Position numbers and translations under genes: made by a program
Shown: one piece after another, positions 31,725 to 40,997 of the stretch
Numbering within the stretch: position 1 is the stretch's first letter
Layout: every line of letters starts with the position of its first letter
Assembly: GCA_023301025.1 (NCBI GenBank)
Contig: JALZUR010000020.1
Span: 1 to 64,000, forward strand
DNA length: 64,000 bases
Source of the DNA: Bdellovibrionales bacterium
GTDB lineage: Bacteria; Bdellovibrionota; Bdellovibrionia; Bdellovibrionales; UBA1609
Direction: 5' to 3'
Notes under the pieces: generated by a model
Told to the model about the DNA's origin: nothing
Seen by the model: only the letters and a program-made list of their open reading frames with translations
Database searches by the model: none

Positions 31725-31850
31725 TTAGCTTTAGGCAGAAAGGGAATCCCTTACCTCACCTGGCCACAACCTATGAAAGTTGCAATTAAGCCATTAGTCT
31801 TTAAAAGCTAATGGCGCCATGGTATCTCTGGCCTGCTAAAGATTATAAAT
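31725..31850 (-). promoter_or_regulatory. Probable ribosomal protein L10 leader
   Basis: Position directly upstream of rplJ; paired segments (ccattagtctttaaaagctaatgg; aaagggaatcccttt). Assignment is by position and pairing only. Confidence 0.45.
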
Positions 31851-31882
31851 CTTATTAATCTAAAATCTTTTTAGTTAAATTT

Positions 31883-32587
31883 TTAATTCACCAAAGACTG
31901 AGCATCTGATGTGTCTAGTTTTATACCTGGACCCATAGTTGATGAAACAGTCATTGTTTTTAAATAAACACCTTTGCTTGATGAAGGCTTAGCCTTCATT
32001 ATGCTTGTAATAAATGCAGAAAAATTATCTTTAAGTTTATCAGCACCCATTGAGGCTTTACCAATAGTTGCATGGACAACACCTTGTTTTTCAACACGGT
32101 AGCTAAGCTTACCTTTTTTCTCTGCAGTCACAGCATCACCAATGTTTAGTGTCACAGTTCCTACTTTTGGATTGGGCATCATGCCTCTTGGACCTAAAAT
32201 CTTTGCAACTTTTGATACAGTAACCATCATGTCAGGTGTAGCCAAAGCCTTATCGAAATCTAACCAACCACCTTTGATTTTTTCAACTAGATCATCACCA
32301 CCAACAAAATCTGCACCTGCAGCTTTGGCCTCTTCTTCTTTTGGTCCTTTTGCAAAGACTAAAATACGAACCTCTTTACCGAGTCCATGAGGAAGAGAAA
32401 CTGCTCCTCTAACCTGCTGATCTGACTGTTTTGGATCAACTCCAAGACGAACAGCAAAGTCTACAGACTCATCAAATTTTGCTTTTGGAGAGTCTACAAG
32501 AATATTCAGAGCCTCAGCTACTGGATATTTTTTATCTCTATCATATTTACTTTTAATACTTTTTGTTCTTTTAGAAACTTTTGCCAT
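31883..32587 (-). CDS. rplA: 50S ribosomal protein L1
   Basis: [33 protein letters not shown]-type L1 sequence; [16 protein letters not shown]. Confidence 0.98.
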   Translation of the reverse strand: [234 protein letters not shown]

Positions 32588-33013
32588 TTAAGCCTCCACT
32601 TCCAAGCCCATAGACTTAGCTGTTCCAGCAACCTGAGCCATAGCAGACTCAAGACTTCCACAGTTCAGATCCGGGAGTTTAGTTTTTGCAATCTCTTCAA
32701 TTTGAGATTTCTTAACAGTTCCTACTTTATCTTTTTGAGGCATCTTTGATCCACTCTTCAGATTCATAGCTTTTTTTAGAAGAACTGACACTGGTGGACT
32801 TTTTACTACAAAAGTAAAAGACCTGTCTGCATAAACTGTGATAATTACTGGAGCAATGGTATCACCCATTTGCTGAGTTTTAGCATTAAACTGCTTACAA
32901 AACTCCATAATATTCACACCATGCTGTCCGAGTGCCGGTCCAACGGGAGGCGATGGATTCGCTTTCCCTGCCGGAATCTGTAGCTTAATCATACCTGCTA
33001 CTTTTTTTGCCAT
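32588..33013 (-). CDS. rplK: 50S ribosomal protein L11
   Basis: [38 protein letters not shown]. Confidence 0.98.
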   Translation of the reverse strand: MAKKVAGMIKLQIPAGKANPSPPVGPALGQHGVNIMEFCKQFNAKTQQMGDTIAPVIITVYADRSFTFVVKSPPVSVLLKKAMNLKSGSKMPQKDKVGTVKKSQIEEIAKTKLPDLNCGSLESAMAQVAGTAKSMGLEVEA

Positions 33014-33105
33014 TTTCCCACTCCTAGGTTTTTAAGGTCACTTTTTATAAATTAAAGTGATAAAATTTTTAAAATATAAATATCTGTTAAAGCTATTACC
33101 AGCTT

Positions 33106-33642
33106 TTAGTTCTTATTCACCTGAACAAAATCTAATTCAACTGGAGTAGGGCGTCCTAAAATCATGACAGCAACTTTAACCTTGCCTTTCTCTTCGTTGA
33201 TCTCTTCAACTGTTCCATTAAAATTATTAAAAGGACCATCAATAACTGTTACAGACTCTCCAATTGAAAAGTTTACTTTAGCAATTGAGGCAATAGCTCC
33301 AGCTTCCATGTCTGTAACCCTTAAAACCTGATCCTCTGGCACCGGTAGAGGCTTTTTTGAACCACCGCCAGCACCTAAAAAGCCTGAGACTTTTGAGCTA
33401 CTTTTAACTAGGTGCCACGTATCATCATTAAGGACCATTTGAACAAAAATATATCCAGGAAAAAACTTCTTCGCACGTTGTTGTTTTTTGCCCTTAATCA
33501 ACTGAACTACATTTTCTGTTGGAACAAGAATATCTCCAAAAGACTCTTCTTTACCTTGAGAAACAATTCGTTCTTCAATTGCAGCTTTTGCAATGGACTC
33601 ACAGCTTGTTTGAACGTTTACAATGTACCATCTTTTTTCCAT
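33106..33642 (-). CDS. nusG: Transcription termination/antitermination factor NusG
   Basis: RWYIVNVQTSCES, KKFFPGYIFVQMVLND, KOW region GPFNNFNGTVEEINEEKGKVKV. Confidence 0.97.
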   Translation of the reverse strand: MEKRWYIVNVQTSCESIAKAAIEERIVSQGKEESFGDILVPTENVVQLIKGKKQQRAKKFFPGYIFVQMVLNDDTWHLVKSSSKVSGFLGAGGGSKKPLPVPEDQVLRVTDMEAGAIASIAKVNFSIGESVTVIDGPFNNFNGTVEEINEEKGKVKVAVMILGRPTPVELDFVQVNKN

Positions 33643-33661
33643 TTAAACTCCCAAACTTATA

Positions 33662-34057
33662 TTAACGATCAAAAAGTAAGGCTAAAGCTTTACCCGCTAC
33701 AATATCAAAACCAGCTAAAATCAAACCTGCAATCAAGATCATTATACCGACAGCAATTGTTAAAGACTTTATATCTTTTTTACTTGGCCAAACGACCTTA
33801 GAAGTTTCATTGATAACTTCACCTGCATAGGCTTTATTTTTTTCTGACAACTGAAGCCACAAGAATAAGCCTAATCCACAGATTAATGGAAAACCGTGAA
33901 ATACAGCTGGAATAGCCTTTAAACGGGCGATAACTGGAAAACTACCAGCAGCCGTGTCAAAGAGTACTCCTGTAACCCAAAAAACAAGGGCTGCAGCTAT
34001 AAAAAACGAGAGTGTCATGAATTTTTTGACCGCTGATTTGTCCAAAAAGAACTCCAT
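33662..34057 (-). CDS. secE: Preprotein translocase subunit SecE
   Basis: EVINETSKVVWPSKKDIKSLTIAVGIMILIAGLILAGFD; extra N-terminal TM segments. Confidence 0.93.
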   Translation of the reverse strand: MEFFLDKSAVKKFMTLSFFIAAALVFWVTGVLFDTAAGSFPVIARLKAIPAVFHGFPLICGLGLFLWLQLSEKNKAYAGEVINETSKVVWPSKKDIKSLTIAVGIMILIAGLILAGFDIVAGKALALLFDR

Positions 34058-34292
34058 ATTATTAAAAAATTTTAAAAGCCTCTATGTTTTACAAATAAAA
34101 TAAGCCTTGTCACGCTATTTTTTACTTTTTAAAGACATTGTTATTAATTCTTAACGCCCCCCAAAATGTTAATTCATAGGCTTGATAAGAAATCAGTAAG
34201 GTTGCTCTGTATAGATGTCAGTTAAAATAAACGATACTGTTTATTCACTAGATCGCAAAAATTCATTGAATTGATTATAATAGACTCTTAAA

Positions 34293-34369
34293 TGGCAGGG
34301 CAGGAGAGATTCGAACTCACAACCGGTGGATTTGGAATCCACTGCTCTACCAATTAGAGCTACTACCCT
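34293..34369 (-). tRNA. tRNA-Trp (anticodon CCA)
   Basis: Reverse complement AGGGTAG...GTGGATTCCAAATCCAC...GAGTTCGAATC...CTGCCCTGCCA. Confidence 0.94.
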
Positions 34370-34390
34370 GCAAAAAAATAATACTTTGAT

Positions 34391-34430
34391 AAAAAAAGCC
34401 AAAGAGGATTATAAGACTCTTTGGCTTAAA
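34391..34430 (-). terminator. Intrinsic terminator downstream of tuf
   Basis: AAGCCAAAGAG ... CTCTTTGGCTT perfect stem with T7 on the minus strand. Confidence 0.8.
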
Positions 34431-34469
34431 AATAGAAACTTTTGACTCTAATTAAAGAGAAAAAAAGCT

Positions 34470-35660
34470 CTACTCAACAATTTCAGTTACAACACCGGCT
34501 CCAACTGTTCTTCCACCTTCACGGATGGCAAAACGAAGCTCTTTTTCCATCGCGATAGGACAGATCAACTCGCAGTTCATCTCAACTCTATCACCTGGCA
34601 TAACCATTTCTACACCTGCGTTAAGCTCAACAATACCTGTTACATCAGTAGTTCTGAAATAAAACTGTGGTCTGTAGCCATTAAAGAATGGCGTGTGTCT
34701 TCCACCTTCTTCTTTACTTAAGATGTAGGCTTCACATTTAAACTTTCTGTGAGGGTTGATAGATCCTGGTACTGCTAAAACTTGACCTCTTTCAACATCT
34801 TCTTTTTTAACACCCCTTAGTAAACAACCACAGTTGTCTCCAGCTTGGCCTTCATCAAGAAGCTTACGGAACATTTCAATTCCAGTAACAGTTGTTTTAG
34901 TAGTTTCTTTTACACCAACAATTTCAATCTCTTCACCAACTTTAACGATACCTCTTTCAACACGTCCTGTAACAACAGTACCACGTCCAGAAATTGAAAA
35001 AACATCCTCAATCGGCATAAGGAATGGCTTATCTACTGCTCTTTCAGGAGCTGGGATGTAACGATCTACTTCTGCCATCAACTTAAGAATTGCTTCTTTA
35101 CCGATGTTATCATCTCGACCTTCAACAGCAGCTAATGCAGAACCTTTAACTATTGGAATTTCGTCACCTGGAAACTCATACTTAGAAAGAAGCTCTCTAA
35201 CTTCTAATTCAACAAGCTCTAAAAGCTCTTCATCATCAACCTGATCAACTTTGTTTAAGAAAACAACGATTGAAGGTACACCAACCTGACGAGCAAGTAG
35301 GATATGCTCTCTAGTTTGTGGCATCGGACCATCTGCTGCATTAACAACTAAGATAGCACCATCCATTTGGGCTGCACCCGTAATCATGTTCTTTACATAA
35401 TCGGCGTGACCTGGGCAATCCACGTGAGCGTAATGACGACCTTCTGTTTCATACTCAATATGTGAAGTAGAGATCGTGATACCACGCTCTTTTTCTTCTG
35501 GAGCATTATCAATTTCATCAAATTTAGTAGCCTCTTTACCCGCAGCTTCAGACAATACCTTTGAAATAGCCGCCGTTAATGTGGTCTTACCGTGATCCAC
35601 GTGTCCAATTGTTCCTATGTTTACATGCGCTTTTGAGCGATCAAACTTCTCCTTAGCCAT
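34470..35660 (-). CDS. tuf: Elongation factor Tu
   Basis: [32 protein letters not shown]; full-length EF-Tu. Confidence 0.99.
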   Translation of the reverse strand: MAKEKFDRSKAHVNIGTIGHVDHGKTTLTAAISKVLSEAAGKEATKFDEIDNAPEEKERGITISTSHIEYETEGRHYAHVDCPGHADYVKNMITGAAQMDGAILVVNAADGPMPQTREHILLARQVGVPSIVVFLNKVDQVDDEELLELVELEVRELLSKYEFPGDEIPIVKGSALAAVEGRDDNIGKEAILKLMAEVDRYIPAPERAVDKPFLMPIEDVFSISGRGTVVTGRVERGIVKVGEEIEIVGVKETTKTTVTGIEMFRKLLDEGQAGDNCGCLLRGVKKEDVERGQVLAVPGSINPHRKFKCEAYILSKEEGGRHTPFFNGYRPQFYFRTTDVTGIVELNAGVEMVMPGDRVEMNCELICPIAMEKELRFAIREGGRTVGAGVVTEIVE

Positions 35661-35902
35661 ATCTTGTCCTCCTAGAGTGCTAAGCTAAAATTATAAAGGC
35701 TGTAGGTTACTTACATTATGCACTACAGCCCAATCTACCTTTAAAAATACTTTTCGAAATTGCCACCAATTTTAATGCTTGTCACACATAATTTTTAAAA
35801 AGAACTTTTGGTCTTTAAAAAAACAAGGTGAGTCAAAGAGGCTACCTAAATACAAATTTTTAAATTCCAATATTAAAACATATTTCATTTAAAGAGTATG
35901 AG

Positions 35903-35977
35903 TGGAGCCCATAGTGAGAATCGAACCCACGACCTCACCCTTACCAAGGGTGTGCTCTACCACTGAGCCATATGGGC
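35903..35977 (-). tRNA. tRNA-Thr (anticodon GGU)
   Basis: GCCCATA...CACCCTTGGTAAGGGTG...GGTTCGATT...TATGGGCTCCA. Confidence 0.94.
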
Positions 35978-35989
35978 TCAATTGAGAAA

Positions 35990-36065
35990 TGGAGCGGGAG
36001 ACGAGTCTCGAACTCGCAACCCTTAGCTTGGAAGGCTAATACTCTACCAATTGAGCTACTCCCGC
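35990..36065 (-). tRNA. tRNA-Gly (anticodon UCC)
   Basis: GCGGGAG...TTAGCCTTCCAAGCTAA...AGTTCGAGA...CTCCCGCTCCA. Confidence 0.94.
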
Positions 36066-36077
36066 TCTAAAATAAAA

Positions 36078-36163
36078 TGGTGGAGAGAGCAGGATTCGAA
36101 CCTGCGAACGCATACGCGAACGGGTTTACAGCCCGTCTCCTTTAGCCACTCGGACATCTCTCC
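36078..36163 (-). tRNA. tRNA-Tyr (anticodon GUA)
   Basis: GGAGAGA...ACGGGCTGTAAACCCGT, class II variable arm...GGTTCGAATC...TCTCTCCACCA. Confidence 0.94.
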
Positions 36164-36165
36164 AA

Positions 36166-36241
36166 TGGAGCTGGATATGGGACTCGAACCCGCAACCTGC
36201 TGATTACAAATCAGCTGCTCTACCAATTGAGCTAATCCAGC
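36166..36241 (-). tRNA. tRNA-Thr (anticodon UGU)
   Basis: GCTGGAT...GCTGATTTGTAATCAGC...GGTTCGAGT...ATCCAGCTCCA. Confidence 0.94.
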
Positions 36242-36477
36242 TACAAGTCTTCAATTTAAAAACCAAAAGCTGGGTGAGGTCAATAACAAAGATACGTAGT
36301 TAACGCTTTAAACATTTAGTCAAAATTTTCTGCAATCTATAAAGGCAGAAAATTAATTTAATTTAATTTTCAAAACAAAATAGCATCAAAAATTTTGTGA
36401 ATAAAACAGTTTTAAAAAATCAACTCAATTCTATTTAAAAAAATAAAAGTTAATAAACATACAATTAAAATCTATTC

Positions 36478-37182
36478 TTAAGTTTTTAAAGCCCAAAGAC
36501 CTAAAGCAACAGATACAGATACATTGTAGCTTGCATCACTTTTTTGCTGAGGAATGAAAACTTGAAAGTCAGATTCTTTTAACAAGGTAGGTCTAATTCC
36601 TTTTTCTTCAGCACCTGCGATTAATACTGTTTTATCAGACGTTTTAACTTTATTTAAGGCTTCGGCACGGTCATCTACGTTAAGTGCATAAGACCAAAAA
36701 CCCATTTCTTTTAAATCTTCAATTTCTTGTTTAAGGTTCTTAACCCTATGAACACACACATGCTCTAAGCCCCCACATGAAACTTTTGAAACAGTAGGAG
36801 TCAAAGATGCAGAGCCTTTTGTAGGTGTAAAAATTGCATCCACTCCCATAAGCCACGCTGTTCTTATAATAGCACCGAAGTTATGAGGGTCTTCAACACC
36901 ATCAAGTGCTAAAATAAAAGACTTATCTTTTTTACTGAAGTCTTTAAATTCAGGATTTTGTGACACCTCACATGAAACTCCTTGATGATTATTACAAAGA
37001 TTATTAAAAAAACTTTCTTTTTTTGTAACAACTTGAAGGTTGTTACTTTTGCATAGTTTCAAAAGTTCTGAAGACCACTTTTTACTCTCTAAAGAACTTG
37101 AAACAAAAACTTTGGTCACAGCCTTTGGCCTAACTTTTAGAGCTTCAAAAACACTGTGTCTACCAACGGCGACTCTACTCAT
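36478..37182 (-). CDS. rlmB: SpoU-family RNA 2'-O-ribose methyltransferase (RlmB-like)
   Basis: LALDGVEDPHNFGAIIRTAWLMGVDAIFTP; LIAGAEEKGIRP; IPQQKSDASYNVSVSVALGL. Confidence 0.88.
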   Translation of the reverse strand: MSRVAVGRHSVFEALKVRPKAVTKVFVSSSLESKKWSSELLKLCKSNNLQVVTKKESFFNNLCNNHQGVSCEVSQNPEFKDFSKKDKSFILALDGVEDPHNFGAIIRTAWLMGVDAIFTPTKGSASLTPTVSKVSCGGLEHVCVHRVKNLKQEIEDLKEMGFWSYALNVDDRAEALNKVKTSDKTVLIAGAEEKGIRPTLLKESDFQVFIPQQKSDASYNVSVSVALGLWALKT

Positions 37183-37865
37183 AGAGATATTTCCTTTAAA
37201 ACATCTTTAGGATCTTTGATGTTAATCAATGATCTGCCCATAACCAAAAAATCTGCTCCATTCTGAAAGGCTTTTTTAGGCGTAACAACTCTTTTTTGAT
37301 CAGAGGTTTCATCCCCAGTAAATCTAATACCAGGACACACTAAAAAAAGATTTGGATGACTCTCTTTAATAAAAGAAGCCTCAGTTGCTGAACAAACAAT
37401 CCCTTCTAAACCAGAGGTAACTACTGCATCAGACAAACTTTTAACCACTCCCTCGCTAGACATAGAAACAAGTGGCAATTTATTGGTTGTTTGATCAAAG
37501 CTAGTCAAAAGTGTCACTGCAAGAATTCTAAAGGGCCTAAGTTTATTTAGCTCTTTTTCTAAAAGGCTTAACTCCTTTAAACACACTTCTCCGTTGAGAG
37601 CATGCACTGTACAAAAAGAAGACCCTAAATTAAAGGCTCTTTTCACAGAGCTTAAAACTGTAGAAGGAATATCAAAAAACTTATAATCAAGAAAAAGCTC
37701 CCCTTGTTCGCTCAAAATTTGCCATTCGTCATTAGACAGTTGGAATCCTAAACGTGGACCAACTTTAAAACCTTTAATATAAGGGCTCCATTTTTTAGAA
37801 AGCTTCAAAGCAGCATCTTTGCAATCAACATCTAAAGCTAAAAAAACATTGGCTTTATCAATCAT
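37179..37865 (-). CDS. pyrF: Orotidine 5'-phosphate decarboxylase
   Basis: NVFLALDVD, LFLDYKFFDIPSTV (DxKxxD), VCPGIRF...PKKAFQNGADFLVMGRSL. Confidence 0.93.
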   Translation of the reverse strand: MIDKANVFLALDVDCKDAALKLSKKWSPYIKGFKVGPRLGFQLSNDEWQILSEQGELFLDYKFFDIPSTVLSSVKRAFNLGSSFCTVHALNGEVCLKELSLLEKELNKLRPFRILAVTLLTSFDQTTNKLPLVSMSSEGVVKSLSDAVVTSGLEGIVCSATEASFIKESHPNLFLVCPGIRFTGDETSDQKRVVTPKKAFQNGADFLVMGRSLINIKDPKDVLKEISL

Positions 37866-39592
37866 CAGGCTAATGCCTCAAGAATAGCCTCATAAGCTTG
37901 ATCTAGAGAAAACTCTTTTTTTACTTTTTCTGAGCGCTTTACAACTTCGACAAGCCCTTTAGAGAAACTTTTATGACCCAACACAAGCCTTACTGGAAAA
38001 CCGAGAAGATCAGCATCTTTAAACTTAACACCAGGTCTTTCTTTTCTATCATCTAAGAAAACTTCAATATTTTTTGTTTCTAACCTTTTAGAAATTTCAT
38101 TGGCAAAAGAGAGCATCTCTTCTTTTAAATCAAGTAAACAAATATGCACTTGAAAAGGGGCAATTGAGAGTGGCCAAACTATTCCATCTTCATCGTGACT
38201 TTGCTCAATTGAAGCCTGAACCACGCGACTCACACCAATGCCATAGCAACCCATTTCAAAACTTTTTGTTTTTCCATTTTGATCTAAATACTCAGCCTTC
38301 ATAGCTCTGCTGTATTTATTCCCTAAGTAAAATATATGCCCTGCTTCAATGCCTCTAATGGACTGTAAAACACCTTCACCAGAAGGCGATACATCTCCAG
38401 CTTCAGCCAAAGTTAAATCAAAAACGCCTTCCACTTTAAAGTCTTTGTGAGGCTTTACACCCTTTTTATGAAAGTGATCTTTGTTCGCCCCAACAATCAT
38501 AGATTTAAAATCTTCTAGGTTCTGATCCATATAAATAGGTCCATCTTTTAAAAGATCTACTGGTCCACAACTTCCAGGTCTAGCTCCTGCAAACTCTAAT
38601 ACCTCATTATCATTTAAAAACTCAGGAAGCTCTTTTAAATTAAGTTCATTTTTAATTTTTATAAGATTTACTTCATCCGATCCCCTTAAAAGAACCGTGA
38701 ACCTAAAAACCTCTTCATCTAAAACTTTTTGTCCTTTAAAAAACATGGTCTTAACAAGTTCTTCTTGAGAAAGATCTAAAAATTTCGAAAGCTCATCAAT
38801 AGTTTTTAGATCTTTAGTTTCAAACTCAACACATTCTAACTCTTGAAGCACTCTTGAATCAGGCTGTGGCATAACTTTCACTCTTGGACAAATTTCAATA
38901 TTTGCAGCAAAATCTCCCTTATCACTCACCATAAGCTGGTCTTCACCAATATCTGCTAAAATCTGAAACTCTTCTGTTAAAGATCCACCTATAGCACCCG
39001 AATCCGCTTTAACAATCCTGTAGTCTAAGCCAAGTTGATTAAAAATATTTGTGTAGGCTTTTTTATAATTATGATAGCTAACTTGGGCTGACTCTTTATC
39101 AATATCAAACGAGTAGGCATCTTTCATGACAAACTCTTTTGCTCTCATTAAACCAAAGCGTGGGCGAATTTCATCTCGGTACTTTGTTTGAATCTGATAA
39201 ACATTGTAAGGAAGATCTTTATAGCTCGTAACACTATTTCTAACATAATCTGTAACTACCTCTTCATGAGTAGGACCAAGACAGAATTCATAACTTTTTT
39301 TATTTTTAAACGTTTGTAAATCAGGATAACCCCAACGTCCAGACTCTTCCCATAAAGATTTAGGCTGCACCACTGGAAAAAGAACTTCATGACAGTCAAT
39401 TTTTGAAAGCTCTTCTCGAATTATGGATTCGACTTTTCGCATGGCTTTTAAAAAAATAAAACCATACGAATATAAACCAGAACCTAGTTTTTTAACTAAG
39501 CCTGCTCTTATCAAAAGTTTATGACTAGAAATCTCAGCATCTGAAGGATCTTCTTTAAATGTTTTATGGCTAAGGTTGCTCCACTTTATCAT
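37865..39592 (-). CDS. proS: Prolyl-tRNA synthetase, bacterial type
   Basis: GLGPTHEEVVTDYVR-like motif 2, YQIQTKYRDEIRPRFGLMRAKEFVMKDAYSF, MGCYGIGVSRVVQASIEQ. Confidence 0.97.
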   Translation of the reverse strand: MIKWSNLSHKTFKEDPSDAEISSHKLLIRAGLVKKLGSGLYSYGFIFLKAMRKVESIIREELSKIDCHEVLFPVVQPKSLWEESGRWGYPDLQTFKNKKSYEFCLGPTHEEVVTDYVRNSVTSYKDLPYNVYQIQTKYRDEIRPRFGLMRAKEFVMKDAYSFDIDKESAQVSYHNYKKAYTNIFNQLGLDYRIVKADSGAIGGSLTEEFQILADIGEDQLMVSDKGDFAANIEICPRVKVMPQPDSRVLQELECVEFETKDLKTIDELSKFLDLSQEELVKTMFFKGQKVLDEEVFRFTVLLRGSDEVNLIKIKNELNLKELPEFLNDNEVLEFAGARPGSCGPVDLLKDGPIYMDQNLEDFKSMIVGANKDHFHKKGVKPHKDFKVEGVFDLTLAEAGDVSPSGEGVLQSIRGIEAGHIFYLGNKYSRAMKAEYLDQNGKTKSFEMGCYGIGVSRVVQASIEQSHDEDGIVWPLSIAPFQVHICLLDLKEEMLSFANEISKRLETKNIEVFLDDRKERPGVKFKDADLLGFPVRLVLGHKSFSKGLVEVVKRSEKVKKEFSLDQAYEAILEALA

Positions 39593-39661
39593 TACAAACT
39601 CTCACTTTTTCTTTTAATTTTTAGGCCGATAAGACTAAGTCTACTTTTTTGTTGAAACATT

Positions 39662-40966
39662 TTACTCTACTTCAATATCATATGCTTTAATTTTTCTATG
39701 TAAATAACTTCTTTCAAGTCCAATAGCCTCAGAGGTTTTAGAAATATTCCCTTTATTCTCAGAAAGCTTTGCAATCAGATAGCTCTTCTCAAATTCAGAT
39801 CTTGCAGCTCTAAAATCACCCATGCCAATGAAAACTGTATTTGTATGTCTAGTTAGGCCCGCATAGTTTAGATCATAAACATCAAATGAATCATTGTTTG
39901 ATAAAATATAAAGACGCTCTACAAAATTTTTAAGTTCCTTAACATTTCCAGGCCAGTCATAAGAGATTAAAAGATCCAAAGCTTTTTGTTGTATAGGCTT
40001 ATAAGCTTCACCAAGTTTTCTAGACTGTTCAAATGAAAAAGCCTCAAATAATACAGGAAGATCATCTTTTCTTTGTCTTAAAGGCTGAATGTTCATCTCT
40101 AAACAAGAAAGCTTCACAAAAAGGTCTTCTCTAAAAAGACCCTTCTTAACAGCACCGCTTAGGATATCTGAACCAGAACTTCCAACAAGCCTTACATTTG
40201 ATATTCGAGCGCTGTTACGCAAAAAATCAGCAAGCTCTACTTGAGCACTTTCTTCTAAGGCTTCAATGTTTTTTAAAAATAGAGTGCCACCGCCTGCTAG
40301 AAAAAACTTTCCATTTTCAGAAAAAAGTTCATCTTTATGAAGCCCTTGAGGTATAGAGTTGCAATTGACACTTACAAATGGACCACTGGCCCTATCACTC
40401 ATATAATGAATATTTCTGGCTACTAAACTTTTACCAACACCTCCTTCACCATAGATAAGATAAGGTGAAGAACTTTTTCCATATTTCATTATAAGAGATT
40501 TAATATTTTGCATATGAGGACTTGAGCCCTCTAAAAGGTAGCTTTCTTTTAATTGAGATAATAGACTGGCTCTTTCTTTTTGTTGCTTTTCAAAAAGCAG
40601 CATGTTTTTTAATGTAATCAAGATCTTATCCATAGAAATAGGCTTTTCGATAAAATCCCAAGCCCCAAGCTTCACAGCTTTAACAGCAGTTTCAATACTG
40701 CCATGACCAGACATAACAATAACATTAGTTTTTTGTTCAAGCCCTTCAAGTTTATCTAAAACTTGAATTCCATCTAAATCTCCAGGCATCCACACATCTA
40801 AAAGCATCACATTGGGTTTAAAATCAGAAATTTTAGCCAAGGCTTCAGTACCAGACTCAGCTGATTCAACTTGAAAGCCTTCATCTTCCAAAGAGGCTGA
40901 AAGAATTTTTCTGATTGAAGATTCATCATCAACAACCAAAACTTTTAAATCCTTAAATTCAATCAT
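39662..40966 (-). CDS. NtrC/NtrX-family response regulator with degenerate AAA+ domain
   Basis: Receiver domain (VLVVDDESSIRK, LLDVWMPG, KP), AAA+ remnant (GEGGVGKS), C-terminal Fis-type HTH (NISKTSEAIGLERSYLHRKIKAY). Confidence 0.88.
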   Translation of the reverse strand: MIEFKDLKVLVVDDESSIRKILSASLEDEGFQVESAESGTEALAKISDFKPNVMLLDVWMPGDLDGIQVLDKLEGLEQKTNVIVMSGHGSIETAVKAVKLGAWDFIEKPISMDKILITLKNMLLFEKQQKERASLLSQLKESYLLEGSSPHMQNIKSLIMKYGKSSSPYLIYGEGGVGKSLVARNIHYMSDRASGPFVSVNCNSIPQGLHKDELFSENGKFFLAGGGTLFLKNIEALEESAQVELADFLRNSARISNVRLVGSSGSDILSGAVKKGLFREDLFVKLSCLEMNIQPLRQRKDDLPVLFEAFSFEQSRKLGEAYKPIQQKALDLLISYDWPGNVKELKNFVERLYILSNNDSFDVYDLNYAGLTRHTNTVFIGMGDFRAARSEFEKSYLIAKLSENKGNISKTSEAIGLERSYLHRKIKAYDIEVE

Positions 40967-40997
40967 AATATTAAAACCCTCAACTTTTGTTTATTCA

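Noticed and set aside
35674-35683. Possible CIRCE (HrcA) site upstream of tuf: TTAGCACTC
   Set aside because: Only one half-site is present; the GAGTGCTAA partner at the 9-nt spacing is missing.
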